This document shows positions 34,129-46,021 of a stretch of DNA of 64,000 nt, in pieces. A program made the position numbers and the translations under genes. The DNA is from Lenzites betulinus (lineage: Eukaryota > Basidiomycota > Agaricomycetes > Polyporales > Polyporaceae). The number at the start of each line of letters is the position of its first letter. Position 1 is the first letter of the stretch. The notes beneath the pieces were generated by a model. The model had not been told where the DNA came from and searched no databases. It saw only the letters and a program-made list of their open reading frames with translations. The DNA is taken from positions 434,001-498,000 of the forward strand of contig JABYQU010000011.1 of assembly GCA_022264855.1 (NCBI GenBank), read 5' to 3'.

Positions 34129-35785
34129 GGGGTCATACTCCAGAGCCATCCGGGGGTTCACCCGGGCCCGACGAGATGGACGGAACAGGCTGATCACGCC
34201 CTGCGCTCGCTTGTCAGTGGTAGACAGTTCGCAGGCGTAAAGCTGTATGCGCGCCGCAGTGGGCGGCCTCTGATATATCTACTAAATTATGCTCTATTCT
34301 TGTGCGTGTAAACCGTAATAGTGATAATACCATACTCGTGCAAAGGATAATGATGGAGGCGTTCGCACTTCGACTCGGACTACGATGCCGGGTATGCCTC
34401 AAGACGTGAGATTCTACTGGCATCGTCGTGGGTGCAGAGAATCTTCCCTGATTTGCTCGTTTGTGGATCTCCCGCAGCGGACATAGGCAAGGGAGATTTA
34501 TGCTGCGTTGGTACTCCGAGTCGGAGTTGATCATGGAGATTGTTGCTGACTGCCAGTGTGGCCAAGTATTGCGAGTCGAGAACACGATAGTGCGAGCCTA
34601 TGGATGGACTCGAAACAGTAGTCATCGGGTCTCCTGGTCTGGTTTTAAGTTTAGAGAGGTGGCATAGAACGAATTCCGTAACACTCACCGGAGTCGGTGC
34701 TGTGTCATCAAACGATGTGGGCGCAGGCATGGTGGAGCAGCTAAAGCAGCTAGCACGAGGGTTGGTTGCTGTCGTATGACGTTGAAATACTATTGTGTCC
34801 AGATATTCATAAGGCTCCAGACTCTAGATTCGGTAGCAGTAGACGTTGCCTCGACGAGTCCCGTAGGTCGTGATTCCGACTCGGCACCCTCAAGGTATAC
34901 CCGATCAAACAAAGCTCGGGGCTGGGCACGATCAGGCTCGGCTTCGGTGGGCATGCCGTCCCGGGGAGCTCCGACAGAGAGTCTGCTGAAAAGCCTATCA
35001 CTAATGTGCACGAGAGCATGACAGAGAGCATGAGTATACTGTCGGATTGCTGTTGAGCCATACACATGGCAGGCGGCGGCATCCTTCAAACAGAACGAAA
35101 CCCAGGTTGCTTGACGAATTGCCTGTAGCATCGAGGACAATTCTGCGTCAAGCTACTACATAATCATGTTCAATATGGCCAGATGATGGTGTGTTATGTC
35201 TTCAGATGGTAGGTTATGATGGTGGGTAGACGTTCGTTCAGAATCAATACGCCTGAGGCGTCTATCAATGGTGCTGTTGACACGATTTTAGCCGTTCCTA
35301 AAGAGGCATGTGAACAAGTTCGGCCAGCCAGCCTTGGCGCCCGCGGCGGCTGCGTTCGTGTACCCATACCACCATGATCTCGGGCAACACCCATCGCGAT
35401 CTCCGCATCTTAACAAAGTCCTGCGGACAGGATTTGGTGAAATGATGGCTCCACCAAAGCCGTACTAGGCTTCGCCGCATCATGTGCCTCTCCAACATGC
35501 CCGAAAGCTAGGCCAACCCACCGTAACAGCAACCACCGCCGTCTCCGTGATGGATGCGCATAACTTTCTATACGCAGTTTGCAGAATATGCACAGATTTG
35601 TCGAGCGCCATGTTCTCCGATATAAGGAACCAAGATAAAATGGGTATGCTCACCGGTTCTTGTAGCCCGTCCACACTCACTCATACCAGACTTCGGCGTT
35701 GAACGTCAAGTCCTCTCCTCATCGCTCAGCTTCCTCTCTTCATATTCATTTCAGGGGCTAAGAGCATCTTTTTAACGCTTCAATC
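34129..35785. other. Interval between the tandem GH71 genes
   Basis: About 1.65 kb. Several frames of about 100 codons on both strands lack motifs. No remnant of a third GH71 copy was noticed. It includes the promoter of copy B. Confidence 0.5.
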
Positions 35786-38057
35786 ATGACACGGCTCTCT
35801 GGAAATTTCGCGTTACTGGCCGCCTTCGCTGCTGCCGCCGCGGCATACCCATTGGCCATGAAGAGGCAGGATGCAGGCGCACAGAAGCTCGTGGTCGCTC
35901 ATCATATCGTTGGGCTTACCGGTGGAGGCGCCCCCGGAGATTTTACGCTCGACACCTGGAAAAACGACGTCACGCTCGCTTCCTCGAAGGGCATCGATGG
36001 ATTTGCTTTGAACATCGGCGCAGACTCCTTCACCAACGAACAGGTTGGCTTCGCGTACGTTATTCACGACTCTTCGATACTCTGCCCCTGACATTATTGC
36101 TCGTATCATATAGTTACCAGGCTGCTGCAGCTGTGAACCCGAACTTCAAGATGTTCCTGTCTCTGGACATGGGGTAACGATTATCTATCACATTATGTGA
36201 TTCAGGAGCCACTGTTTAACCTGCTATATACAGTGCTATCAACGCTCAAATCGGTTGCAACAGCACGGACACAGCAGAATTCCTCCGCAACGTCACTAGC
36301 ACCTTCATCACGCAACCTAGTCAACTTATGATCGACGGCAAGGCGTTGGTCTCCACATTTGCTGGGGAATCATGCTTCCTTGGCGAAGCAGACGTCTTCA
36401 CTGGCTGGCAGCAGCAGTTCTCCCAACATCCTGATCTCGCGGGGAAGATCCACTTCGTCCCGTCGTTCTTCATTGATATCCAGAAGTTCCCGGATTTCAA
36501 GAATGTATTGGACGGCGACTTCAACGTATGTAATACCTTCAGTTTATTCAGGCGATCATGCTCAAACTTCTCTCAAGTTTAACGGTGGTTGGCCCCTTGA
36601 CCTGATTACTGCGGCGGCTTCTGGGCTGCTCGGCGCCGATGTGAACTTCGACAGCTTCACGCCCGACCAACAGGCAGTCCTCGCTGCTAAAATTGGATCA
36701 TTCGATGTCGATGACGAGCACATCACCCAGCTCGGTCTTGTTGCCGACAGTGCGCACACATACATGACCGCCGTCGCCCCATGGTTCTTCACCCATTTCG
36801 ATTCAAAGAACGTCAGTACTCCTAAAATCTTTATACTTCTTGATTGCTCATGTCCAAGCGCTGTCCACAGTTTATCTTTGACAGCGATGACCACTTGTAT
36901 GTGACCCGGTGGCAGAACGTGATTCAGAACCGCGACAAGGTGGACCTCGTCGAGCTTGTCACTTGGAACGACTTTGGCGAGTCGCATTATCTCGGTCCGA
37001 TTGAGGGGAACCTTCCTGCCGGCTCTGAGGCGTGGGCTACTGGCTTTGATCACCAAGGTAATACCTACCTGCAGTCACGAGGAACATGTAGACCTAATAA
37101 TTTCTAGGCTTCCTGGAGATCACCAATCATTTTGCGACATGGTACAAAACCGGCACTGAACCTGCTATCACGACTGACCAGCTGGTGATGTGGGCTCGCC
37201 CGCACCCCAAGGATGCCAAGCCGAGCGATCCCCTCGGGCCTCCCCTCAATATTGAGCTCGTAAGTTCACTACATTTTACACTTCGTAGAGAGATCGTTCA
37301 AAGATTACCGCTATAGACCCAAGATCAGCTCTGGGCGGTCGTCCTCGCCAGCGCTCCGGGAAGCCTGACGCTCGCAACGGGAGACAACGCATCGCAGTCA
37401 TTTGACGTACAGCCGGGCGTGAACAAGTTCAACATGACGCTCACCCCCAACGGCTTCATGTCCGGCACGCTCACGCGCGACAACGCGACCGTCATCCAGC
37501 TCAAACCGGACGGCTACACGTTCAACCCCAACCCGACCGCATTCAACTTGAACATCTTCGTCGCAGCCGCCTCGGGTGCTGACGGTGGCGCGCCCCCAGC
37601 AGCACCTCCGGCACCCGCGCCGACAGACGCCCCCGCACCCCCCGCATCCACCGATGCCCCGCCCACAGCTACTGACCCGGCTGCTGCCCCTCCTGCACCT
37701 ACGGACCCGGCTGCTGCGCCTACCGATCCTGCTGCGCCTACCGATCCTGCTGCCCCCACCGATCCTGCTGCCCCCACCGATCCTGCTGCCCCCACCGATC
37801 CTGCTGCCCCCACCGATCCTGCTGCACCTACGGACCCCGCTGCTGCGCCTACAGACCCCGCTGCTGCACCCACTGATCCTGCGGCTGCACCCACTGACAC
37901 GGCGGATGTCCCCCCTGCGCCCACGGATCCCGCCGCCGCGCCTCCTGCGCCCACGGACCCAGTCGCTGCACCCACCGATCCGGCTGCTGTTCCTCCAGCC
38001 GGAACAGATGATGCTGCGCCTGCCTTCCCCACTGACGGGACTGCGCCCCCGGCTTAA
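35786..38057 (+). CDS. Secreted alpha-1,3-glucanase, GH71, copy B with repeat tail
   Basis: Same architecture as copy A: signal peptide (about 1-20) followed by a KR site, KLVVAHHIVGLTGGG, GIDGFALNIGAD, FAGESCFLGEADVF, KIHFVPSFFIDIQKF, APWFFTHF, LVTWNDFGESHYLGP and VMWARPHPKD. The C-terminal domain ends YTFNPNPTAFNLNIFV. Unlike the other two copies it continues with about 150 residues rich in Pro, Ala, Thr and Asp, built from a repeated PTDPAA unit. Such tails are typical O-mannosylation substrates and may hold the enzyme in the wall. No GPI signal is visible at the end. The frame is open through the whole tail to the TAA at 38055-38057. Confidence 0.93.
37713..37905 (+). repeat. 18-bp coding tandem repeat
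   Basis: Units of 18 bp (CCTGCTGCCCCCACCGAT and variants) encode PAAPTD. Copies from about 37741 to 37822 are nearly identical; flanking copies have extra Ala codons, giving 21-bp units. It lies in the GH71 copy B tail. Confidence 0.85.
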
Positions 38058-38768
38058 GGAGTCCTTCGAGGACATCCGCGAATGGAAGTCATGTAGTGCT
38101 GGTCACTGTGCTATTTAATGTTGATGTTCGTACGAAGAGGAGGCTGGGCAATTGTATAATCAGCGGTGTTACAACAACCGAAGCCGACACGTCGGCGAGT
38201 CACGACAAGATATGACATCTGAATGGTGGGCGGAGAACGAACGGTACATGAGAATCATAGGGCGTGAAGAGGTACGTAAGGGACCCGTAATTGTCCGTGA
38301 ATGATAGCGTGTCGAACAGGGATACAAGATCGAGTCGGGGAGTCAGAAGTAGCAGAACTGGAGGGGGAGAGGGTATACGCCCTGGCATGAATGCGTGCGT
38401 CGCGTGCCCGGTGCCTTATACTTGCGACCAGCATTCAGTTTCCTGTACATACCGGTTTTCTTGAGTTATCTGTCCAGCACTCCATGAAAGAAGGGTAGAC
38501 GTACCATCGACAGCGGTCGTGGAACGGGCATGCACACTCGGGCCCCTCGAGAGCGCCGACACAGACGCGGAGGCAGATCCAATGACGCCGGGGCCGCCGG
38601 AGAACGTCGCGGTGCCCACTGCGGACTTGGTATCATCGGTGTCGCACTCTGAGCTCTTGGCGACGTTGTTCGCAAACCAGGAGCTTTGGCTGCGCAGCTG
38701 GTGGATGCTCTGTTCCCAGACAAAACGTGAGCGCGTGTACAACTAGTTTAATAGAATGCATACGGGAA
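38058..38768. other. Convergent intergenic region
   Basis: About 700 bp between GH71 copy B and the stop of the DUF6534-like gene. Short frames only; nothing recognised. Confidence 0.5.
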
Positions 38769-40714
38769 TCATCGGCGGACGTTCCGGGAGGTTGCACTGA
38801 AGAGAATGGTATGGATCAACAAATTAGTCGCATCGTAGACTGTCGGTGGACGCACTGCTTTGAGCTCCAGTTCAACACGATGTCTGAACTGGGCGTCAGC
38901 GACCTCTTCGTCGTGTGCTAGTCCATCCATGACGTCGCGGCTGTTCAGGCTAAAATTGGACAGATGAGGGTACGGCGGGCAAGAGGGTGGCATAGAAACT
39001 CACCTAGAAAGCATAGACATCGCATGCACTGAAGACCTTTGAATTTCAGCGAATATACAGTAAATCTCGCAGTTTCTCACCTTTACTGCTGGCAGTGTGG
39101 AATGACATCCAGACCAATCGAGGACGCGATGCGAAGTACTGTTCCGATGATAGTCACAAACGTCAGTGCGGATGATAACGTTTACCAGGGCGTGGATGTA
39201 TGTTGCACTGACTGTTATTGTCGTGAGGATCTGCAACAACCTGACGGACATGCAACGCATTTAAGATATCTACACGGAAGAGATGACATGCACATACGTA
39301 GAGAGCACTCCGCGATTGACTAGATTCACGCAAGCATTGCGGAGAATACCACCGCTATATTGCGAACGTCAGCTCAGATGCACACAAGGCCGGCCCATAA
39401 CGATGAACGTACGTCGGCTCGCGCTTGCACTTTGAGCAAAGCCAGTACAATGCTCCGTTGATCATAACGTCTGTGACTATTTGTAAAGCCGTGGCCGCTG
39501 CAGAAAGACCCTGATGCGTATTGTTAGGGTTAATGGGGTCAATATGTGAGAGCTGCAATGCTCACATCGACGGAGGCCGGATGAGAGGAGTTTGGAGCAC
39601 TAAACGCCGATCTATGTAGTCCAACTGAGATCACGCAGATCCGAAATGTTTATGAGTGAGGAGCTCACGCTTGAACCGATGCGGCTGATGACAGCGAATG
39701 CGTAAGGACTACGTGCCAAGTACTTGCTGAGCAAAGCGTATGACTTACCAAGGCCCGTAACTAGCAAAGGCACGTCCAGAGATGAGCTATATGGAGTTCA
39801 GAAAACACAGTCGACGTACTGAGAGCAATCGTAGCAATGAAGCCCTACAACATGTCCTGTCAGCGAGTGCATATGTATCCAATATAGCGACAAACCATAA
39901 ACATCGGAAGATACCAATAACTTCTGCCCACTTCAGTCCAAAGTCAGCTAGATAAGTATGCTTGAAAGTTCCCAGATGGGCTTACAAGACCATATCCGAA
40001 CTACGAAAAACCTGCATTGAATGGTAAGCCGGCGGTAATCGTAAAGTGTCCAGTGCGGCTGAGACTGACATCTGTACGATAAAGACAACTGCAAACTAAC
40101 GATACATCCTCAGCATAGCAGTAGTCGCTATTTGAGCAAAATCCAACACTCACGGAAAACGCGCGCTCCGCCTGCAATGACACCAACAGCGGGAGTCACA
40201 TTGCGTAAGTTTGCTGCTCAGAGTTGTGATGAGCTTCATACCTCGACGCTCCTGACATTAGAACTCTTCGGTGAGCGGTTGCAAGACTCCACAGATATTG
40301 ACCGCACTCACCCAGGGATATTTATAGCTGCGAAGGGGATGTTGCGCCGCGCTACGGCAAACATGTACACAGCCTGCATCGAAAGGGCCATTGTGGTGGA
40401 ATCGAACAACCACAGGACGAAGATCTACAGTGTATGTCGCTCAACCTCCAGCCAGCATCCTCAAGTGTGGCGGAGAACATACAAGGAATTTCATCGCCAT
40501 GCTATCTCGGCGGAAACGGTCAAAGTATTGTAGGTTTTGCAAGAACGTGAGGCCGTAGAACCTGTGGATCCAAGGTAGAGGGCGTCCAAACAAGTTCTTG
40601 AACGACGCAAGACAAAGTCTGTGAGACTTACATCGCTGCAAATATCGTACTGAGCAGATATACGCCGACCGTGCTATCCTGAGAGACATTCTCCGCCGTC
40701 GTAGGCCACCACAT
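38769..40714 (-). CDS. DUF6534-like seven-helix membrane protein
   Basis: Assembled from many short exons. The start at 40714 reads MWWPTTAENVSQD, then TVGVYLLSTIFAAM joined to FYGLTFLQNLQYFDRF. Next come IFVLWLFDSTTMALSMQAVYMF, FFVVRIW, SYWYLPMFM joined to GFIATIALS, GLSAAATALQIVTDVMINGALYWL, RNACVNLVNRGVLST and finally SSLNSRDVMDGL to the stop at 38769. This order of hydrophobic segments and the LSAAATAL / NRGVL / LNSRD motifs match the agaricomycete DUF6534 family of unknown function. The exon before FFVVRIW looks too short (about 18 nt), so the gene may carry a defect or I may have missed an exon. It may be an expressed gene or an early pseudogene. Confidence 0.6.
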
Positions 40715-41334
40715 CGCGGACGGGCAAGGTGAGAGGGTGGAGGGAGGGAGAGCGGAATGGAGGATGGACAAGGGTCCGGTCAGATTCGAGGAGCAGGTCC
40801 ATATAGCCTGTCAGAAGACTGGAAGACCTGGTGCCACCGGTTTACTGCCTCAAGACCACGGTGCTTCCAAGCAGTCAAAGAGAGCCGACTCGCACCCTGT
40901 AGCTTATGAATGTGGGTAGCGTGCGGGACCACATATCGCGTACAACTCATGTTGAACATCGAATGTTGAATATGCCTCCATGTTGTACTGATGTCACACA
41001 AGCTCTTGGATTTGCTGCGCGTGAGTCATTTTGACTGGGGTCTACTGCGTAGTAAGTACTGTCAGAGGAAGTACATGGTTCACCGACGTCCTTTAAGCGG
41101 TGTGTCGCGAGCTATAGAAGATCGTCGGCCTTAAAGCGAGTCATGGATGAAATGCGTAGTGACAGCGGGGCAACTCACCACGCCGTAATGAGGATCGTCC
41201 TATTCCCATGCACTTTCTCGCACAACAGGACTTACCGTAAGTAGGCACTTTGGGTTTTATACGGGCGTTGTGAAGCACTACGCATGGTGTCCCAATTATG
41301 GAAGATGTACGATAGCAGAGCGGTCATGACAAGA
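40715..41334. other. Intergenic region
   Basis: About 620 bp between the start of the DUF6534-like gene and the end of the uL6m gene, both minus strand. No gene is seen. Confidence 0.5.
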
Positions 41335-42037
41335 CTACTTCTTCTTTACAGTCTTCATCCTGATCCTCTCGTTCCCGACAATGATACCCTGGGTGTGACA
41401 TGAGTTGACAGCACTAAGGATGTAGCAAGAAGATATGTACCTTGCCCTTGTACGGCTCTGGCGGCCTCCACCTCCTGATCTGCGCAGCAAAAAGGCCGAG
41501 CTGGTGCTTGTCTGTGCAGCTGAGCACAATCTTGGTAGGCTGGGGCACTTCAATCTTGATGTAGTCGGGGACCGACACGAATACAGAGTGAGAGAAGCCG
41601 AGCTTCATGTTCAGCCGCTGGCCGCTGCGACCCTCTCCCTTTCCTCTCGGGTCGGGTTCCAATGCAGCACGGTACCCGACGCCGACAAGGTACACCGGAG
41701 TAGTGAAGCCTTCGGTCATACCGACGATGGCGTTCTGGATGAGGGTGCGGGTGAGTCCCCACATGGACCGCTGTTTGCGTTCCTTCGGGTTTTCGACGGT
41801 CACAGATAGGGTGTTCGGCTCGGGCTCGGATATCCTCATGTAGGGCATGAGAGGAACGGCGGTTTCGCCGAGGGGTCCCTTGACGGCGACAGAGACGGAT
41901 GTGGACTCCAGAGTAATGGTCGGAGGATAGACGATAGGTTTCTTGCCAATGTGAGAGATGAGGCCTGCGCGTGCCGGTGCAGATGAGTGGAGAGAGCGGA
42001 ACGCATGGCGCGCCTCCGCCTGCCACCGGAAGATCAT
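41335..42037 (-). CDS. MRPL6: Mitochondrial ribosomal protein uL6m
   Basis: Large-subunit protein of the mitochondrial ribosome. Two exons, 42037-41441 and 41388-41335, give 216 residues. The first 20 residues (MIFRWQAEARHAFRSLHSSA) are a typical mitochondrial presequence. L6 signatures follow: SHIGKKPIVYPPTI, VAVKGPLGE, MWGLTRTLIQNAIVGMTEGF, LVGVGYRA and the C-terminal YKGKGIIVGNERIRMKTVKKK. The second exon encodes only the last 17 residues. It is divergent from the ARC1-like gene with a 157 bp gap. Confidence 0.94.
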
Positions 42038-42194
42038 GCTTGCTCGTTGTTGTCGACGGTGTCCAGCTCGACTGTGCGCGCTTGCGCCAAATTCTTGCTG
42101 GACGCGCTGTGACTGTGACGCGTTCGCAAGGCGTGATGGAGGGTCACAGGACGCGGTACGACGCGTGCACGTGCGGGACGCCTGATTCTGGAAA

Positions 42195-43859
42195 ATGACG
42201 GTGTGCTTGACTCGAGGCCTTGGAGGCGCAAGACTGCTCTTTCCAGCCGCCAGATCGGCCTTTGTTCCTCATCGATTTCATCCAGGACTCTTCAGAAAAA
42301 TGTCCGCCGCTGCTGCACTCGCAAAACTGCCCTCACCGCTCAGGGATCTCGTCACCGGCGCCGTCCATGATGGCAGCGATGACTTTGGGAAATCCGAGCA
42401 GGACAAGGCCGAGGTCACGGAATGGATTGACAAGGTCGTCCAAGGCGACGTCGCAAAACCCGATAACTTGAAGGTGAGAGCGATACGCGCCATGGTGACT
42501 AGCCGAGCTTGACAGAACCTAGGAACTGGGAGCGTCCCTCGTTCCCCGAACCTATCTCGTGAGCAATTACTTTACCGCCGCGGATGCCGCACTCTATGGC
42601 GCGCTGCACCCAGTACTCGTAAGTGCATGTGCATCTGCTCATCGCGAATGTGAACGTCCACTCATAAGTTGCGTAGTCCCAGCTCCAACCTGCCCAATAC
42701 TTCGACCTTCCCGCCATCACCCGCTACTTCGATCACGTACAAAACCGCCCTTCTATCCGTAAAGCTGCCGAATCACTCGCACCAGCATTTGCTGTTGTCG
42801 AGTTTGACCTCGACAACGCGCCACATCAGGGGCGCAAGACGGAGCCACCAAAGAAGAAGGAGAAGGCAAAGGCAGCACCAGCCGCCGAGGGAAGCGCTCC
42901 CGCTGCCCAACCTAAGGCTGAGAAGGCCGACAAGGCAGCAGCAAAGGTGGACAAGAAGGCTCAGAAATCGGAAGAGGGCGACAAGACGGCTGAGCAGCCA
43001 CCGAAGGAGGGCAAGGCGCAAAAGAAGGAAAAGAAAGTGAAGGAGCCCAAGGCCAGCGAGGGAGGCGACAAGAAGAAGGCTGCTGAGGAGGCGGGAGAGC
43101 CTGCGCCATCCATGATCGACCTTCGGGTAGGGCACATCGTAGACAGTGAGTATATCCCTTGTGTCATCTGGTTTCGATATAAATATTATACCACAGTCAA
43201 GAAACACCCCGATGCCGATGGTCTTTACGTCGAGGTGCGCATTGCTGAGTTTCGTTGTGTGCATTAACATTCCTGAGTCGCTGCTTCACCGCCGTAGCAA
43301 ATCGACTTCGGTGAGGAAACCGGCCCCCGCACCGTCGTTTCTGGTTTGGTGAACTATATTCCCATCGAGGATATGCGAGACAAGTTCCTTGTTGGTGTAG
43401 TAAGTCCTGATATTCGCCACGTATCCGATAGACGAGGTGTTTACAGTAATGTCCTAGTGCAATTTGAAGCCCGCGAACATGCGTGGCGTAAAATCCCTCG
43501 CCATGGTTCTATGTGTACGCTCTTCCAGTCTTACCCGCGACCTGTGCCTCATCAATGATACTTTTTCCCTGATGCAGGCCACCCACAAAGACGGCAAGGA
43601 TGCCGGAATCGAGCTAGTGCAGCCGCCTCCGGGCTCAAAGCCCGGCGACCGTGTCTTCTTCGACGGTTTCGAAGAGCAGCAGCCGCTGGCGCAGCTCAAC
43701 CCCAAGAAGAAGATCTTCGAGACCATCCAGCCCGGATTCACGACGCTCGAGACGCGCGAGGCGGCGTGGGTCGACCCCGCGACGAAGGCGGTGCACCGCA
43801 TCCGCACGAAGGACGGGATATGCCTCGCGCCTCGCTTCGTGGGCGCGTCATTGTCGTGA
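42195..43859 (+). CDS. ARC1: ARC1/AIMP1-like tRNA-binding cofactor
   Basis: Binds tRNA and delivers it to partner aminoacyl-tRNA synthetases. The N-terminal part is a GST-C-like domain ([30 protein letters not shown]). A long Lys/Ala-rich linker (about 120 residues, [14 protein letters not shown] type) follows. The OB-fold tRNA-binding domain is of EMAPII type: [57 protein letters not shown] and KDGIELVQ-like text. Exon 1 is 42195-42473 and exon 2 starts at 42523. The upstream ATG at 42195 adds 35 residues ([16 protein letters not shown]...) that look like a mitochondrial presequence. The next ATG, at 42300 ([10 protein letters not shown]), gives the normal cytosolic start. Confidence 0.9.
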
Positions 43860-44124
43860 GCGGCTGCGGGCAACGCCCAGTATCGGAGGGATGGAGTAGT
43901 AATTGGCCCAGAGGGCTTGTATCTGTTGTGCTATAGAATTGGTTCTGATTTCCTTTGTGGCGCGAAGGACGGCGATATGGTGCACAGATCTCGCAGGCAT
44001 CGTACAACATTATACGAGAATACAAAACAGTAATCCAACATATGTAGATTATCCGCGCTTCCGATCCCTGTCCAGGAGGTCCCTCGTGACCTGCACAGTA
44101 TCCACGGTCGAGCCTCCGATCCTA

Positions 44125-45671
44125 CTAATCATCAGAGTCGTATCGCCCCATGCCCGAGTCGAAGTTACTGCCGACTTTCCGAAGGAGGAAGTCGCCGTAC
44201 ACGACGGGCTGGTACGTCTTTCTCGGTCCGTGTGCCCCGCGGATTGTGCGATCTTCGTCCTGCAGACGAAGTGATGCGGGTAGCGGCTCGATGCGTGCGT
44301 CGAAGTTCGGCTCGAAGAAGAATGGGACCCTGGAAAATTGTGAGTTCTGTGTACTATTTTACACTGTGCATCCTAGTACTCACGAAACACTACATATAGC
44401 GCGCGACATTAGCATCCATCGTCGTCTCGACAACATCAAACAACGCACCGGTAATTGGAGCCTTTGTGAACGACGCGATGCAGTGTGCTCTGATATAGGC
44501 CATTCGACCAGATCTCCCACACTGCGGATGGCGGACAGGCATTAGCCGCTGCGCAGTACAAAGTGTGCTATAGACTCACTCTCGCCAATATTGCACACAA
44601 CGCAGCCGGGGATCGGGTCCGCGTTTATCCATTGCCCACCTTCCTCCACTTCTTGTTCAGGAGGAAGACTACCGGTCTTCTCCACAAGTAGACCGGGCTG
44701 CGTGAGGAAGACTTGAAGTGCACCTGGAGTTGGGTCTGCGTACAGAAAACTGAAGATGTATCAACAGGCTGTCCTTCGGCGTGAGTTGATGAATATTCAC
44801 GTCAAGCATCCGTAGTCTCTGCGAGGGGAGTTGGTTAGCCTCGTATATGAGACGAGTTCCGACGACTGGTATAGTACCTGTGAGCTCCACATGAGTATCC
44901 GTCATAGTTATCGGGAAGTGGGGGGTATCCTGTCACAGTGGCAATTGTAAGCACCGGTCTGAATTTTGTCAATCTTATCACTCACCAATGACCCGCATCA
45001 CCCAAAAGCTATCATCTACTTTGCTGAGAAGCTCGGCACACTCCTCCGATGTCAAGCCTAACCCGGTTGCCATTCTATGTCAAACAACCTACATGGTGAG
45101 GCGTCTTGTCGGCAATATATAAGATGGACTGCCACATACGCCTCCACGACAATTAGGCCAAGTTTCTTCATCTTCTCAACCCATCGCTCGTACTTCTCCC
45201 TGAAGCCTGGGATGGCGGGCCATTGGTTCTCGCCCCATAGCGGCTTGCTCTTGTCCGGGGTCTCAACCGGGCGGTAGAAGTCGATTCCTTCGTGGTTGTC
45301 CGCCTTACCATTCGTGACGTTCTCTTTCAACCGTTGATAGCCTGCCAATCCAAAATCGACGTGAACAAGTTACTAGCGAGCGAGAGCACGCGGAACGTAC
45401 CTCTGGCATTATCCTGGTTCGCGATAGAGATCTCATCCTTCTCTTGTTGTGGTCGCGCAAAGAATTCGCGCGCGAGCCTGATGAGCTCCTCCGGCTCTGA
45501 CGGATCCGCATAGGATGAGATGTCGAGGTAGAAGAACCCGTATTCCGAGCATGCGGCGTGGAGCGCGGCCGCGGCGGACAGTCGCCCGTGCGCATTTGGG
45601 GTCAAGAACGGCTCGATGCTGATGATTGGAAGCGAGGCGAGCTTCGGGGCGTCGAACGCACTGTCTCCCAT
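44125..45671 (-). CDS. 2-oxoglutarate/Fe(II) dioxygenase, isopenicillin-N-synthase-like
   Basis: The N-terminal DIOX_N region starts at the ATG at 45671 (PIISIEPF, ACSEYGFFYL, LAREFFARPQQEK), then YQRLKENVTNGK, HEGIDFYRP and WPAIPGFREKYERW. The catalytic core has the iron triad: His and Asp in AHRDYGCLTFLYADP and the distal His in STLHRVVHKG. The 2OG-binding RVS is completed by a 6-nt exon at 44389-44384, giving YRVSVPFFFEPNFDARIEPL. The stop at 44125 follows MGRYDSDD. The substrate is unknown; in fungi this family often acts in secondary metabolism, but no biosynthetic cluster is visible here. The start is 350 bp from the divergent histone-fold gene. Confidence 0.9.
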
Positions 45672-46021
45672 GGTGAGCGTAGACTCCAACACGACGAAGG
45701 CGAGCTGCGTACCGGCGGGGAGTACCTATTCTAGCTCAGGCCGGCCGAGCTCCTGTTGGACGAGGCCCAGATAAGAATACGGATTTCAGCTCGGTGTGGG
45801 GAAGATAAGATAACTTTCATGCAACCGCTACAAGACCGATTAGATTAGATGCAGAGACGCCCACATCTCCAGCCACGGCACGGGTTGGCGGGGATCCTGA
45901 ACTCGCATCTTGACGCGTACGGGCTCCTTTCTTTCTGCACACGTTCCCCTCACCGTTCCCGCGCTCCCCTTCCTTGGCTAGACCGACACGTCTTCCACGG
46001 CTCCGCTCGTTCAGACACAAA
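45672..46021. other. Divergent promoter region
   Basis: 350 bp between the dioxygenase and the histone-fold gene, presumably carrying both promoters. No defined element was recognised. Confidence 0.5.

Noticed and set aside
37713..37905. Tandem repeats as a CRISPR-like array or minisatellite element
   Set aside because: The units are contiguous, without spacers, in frame, and code for the GH71 tail.
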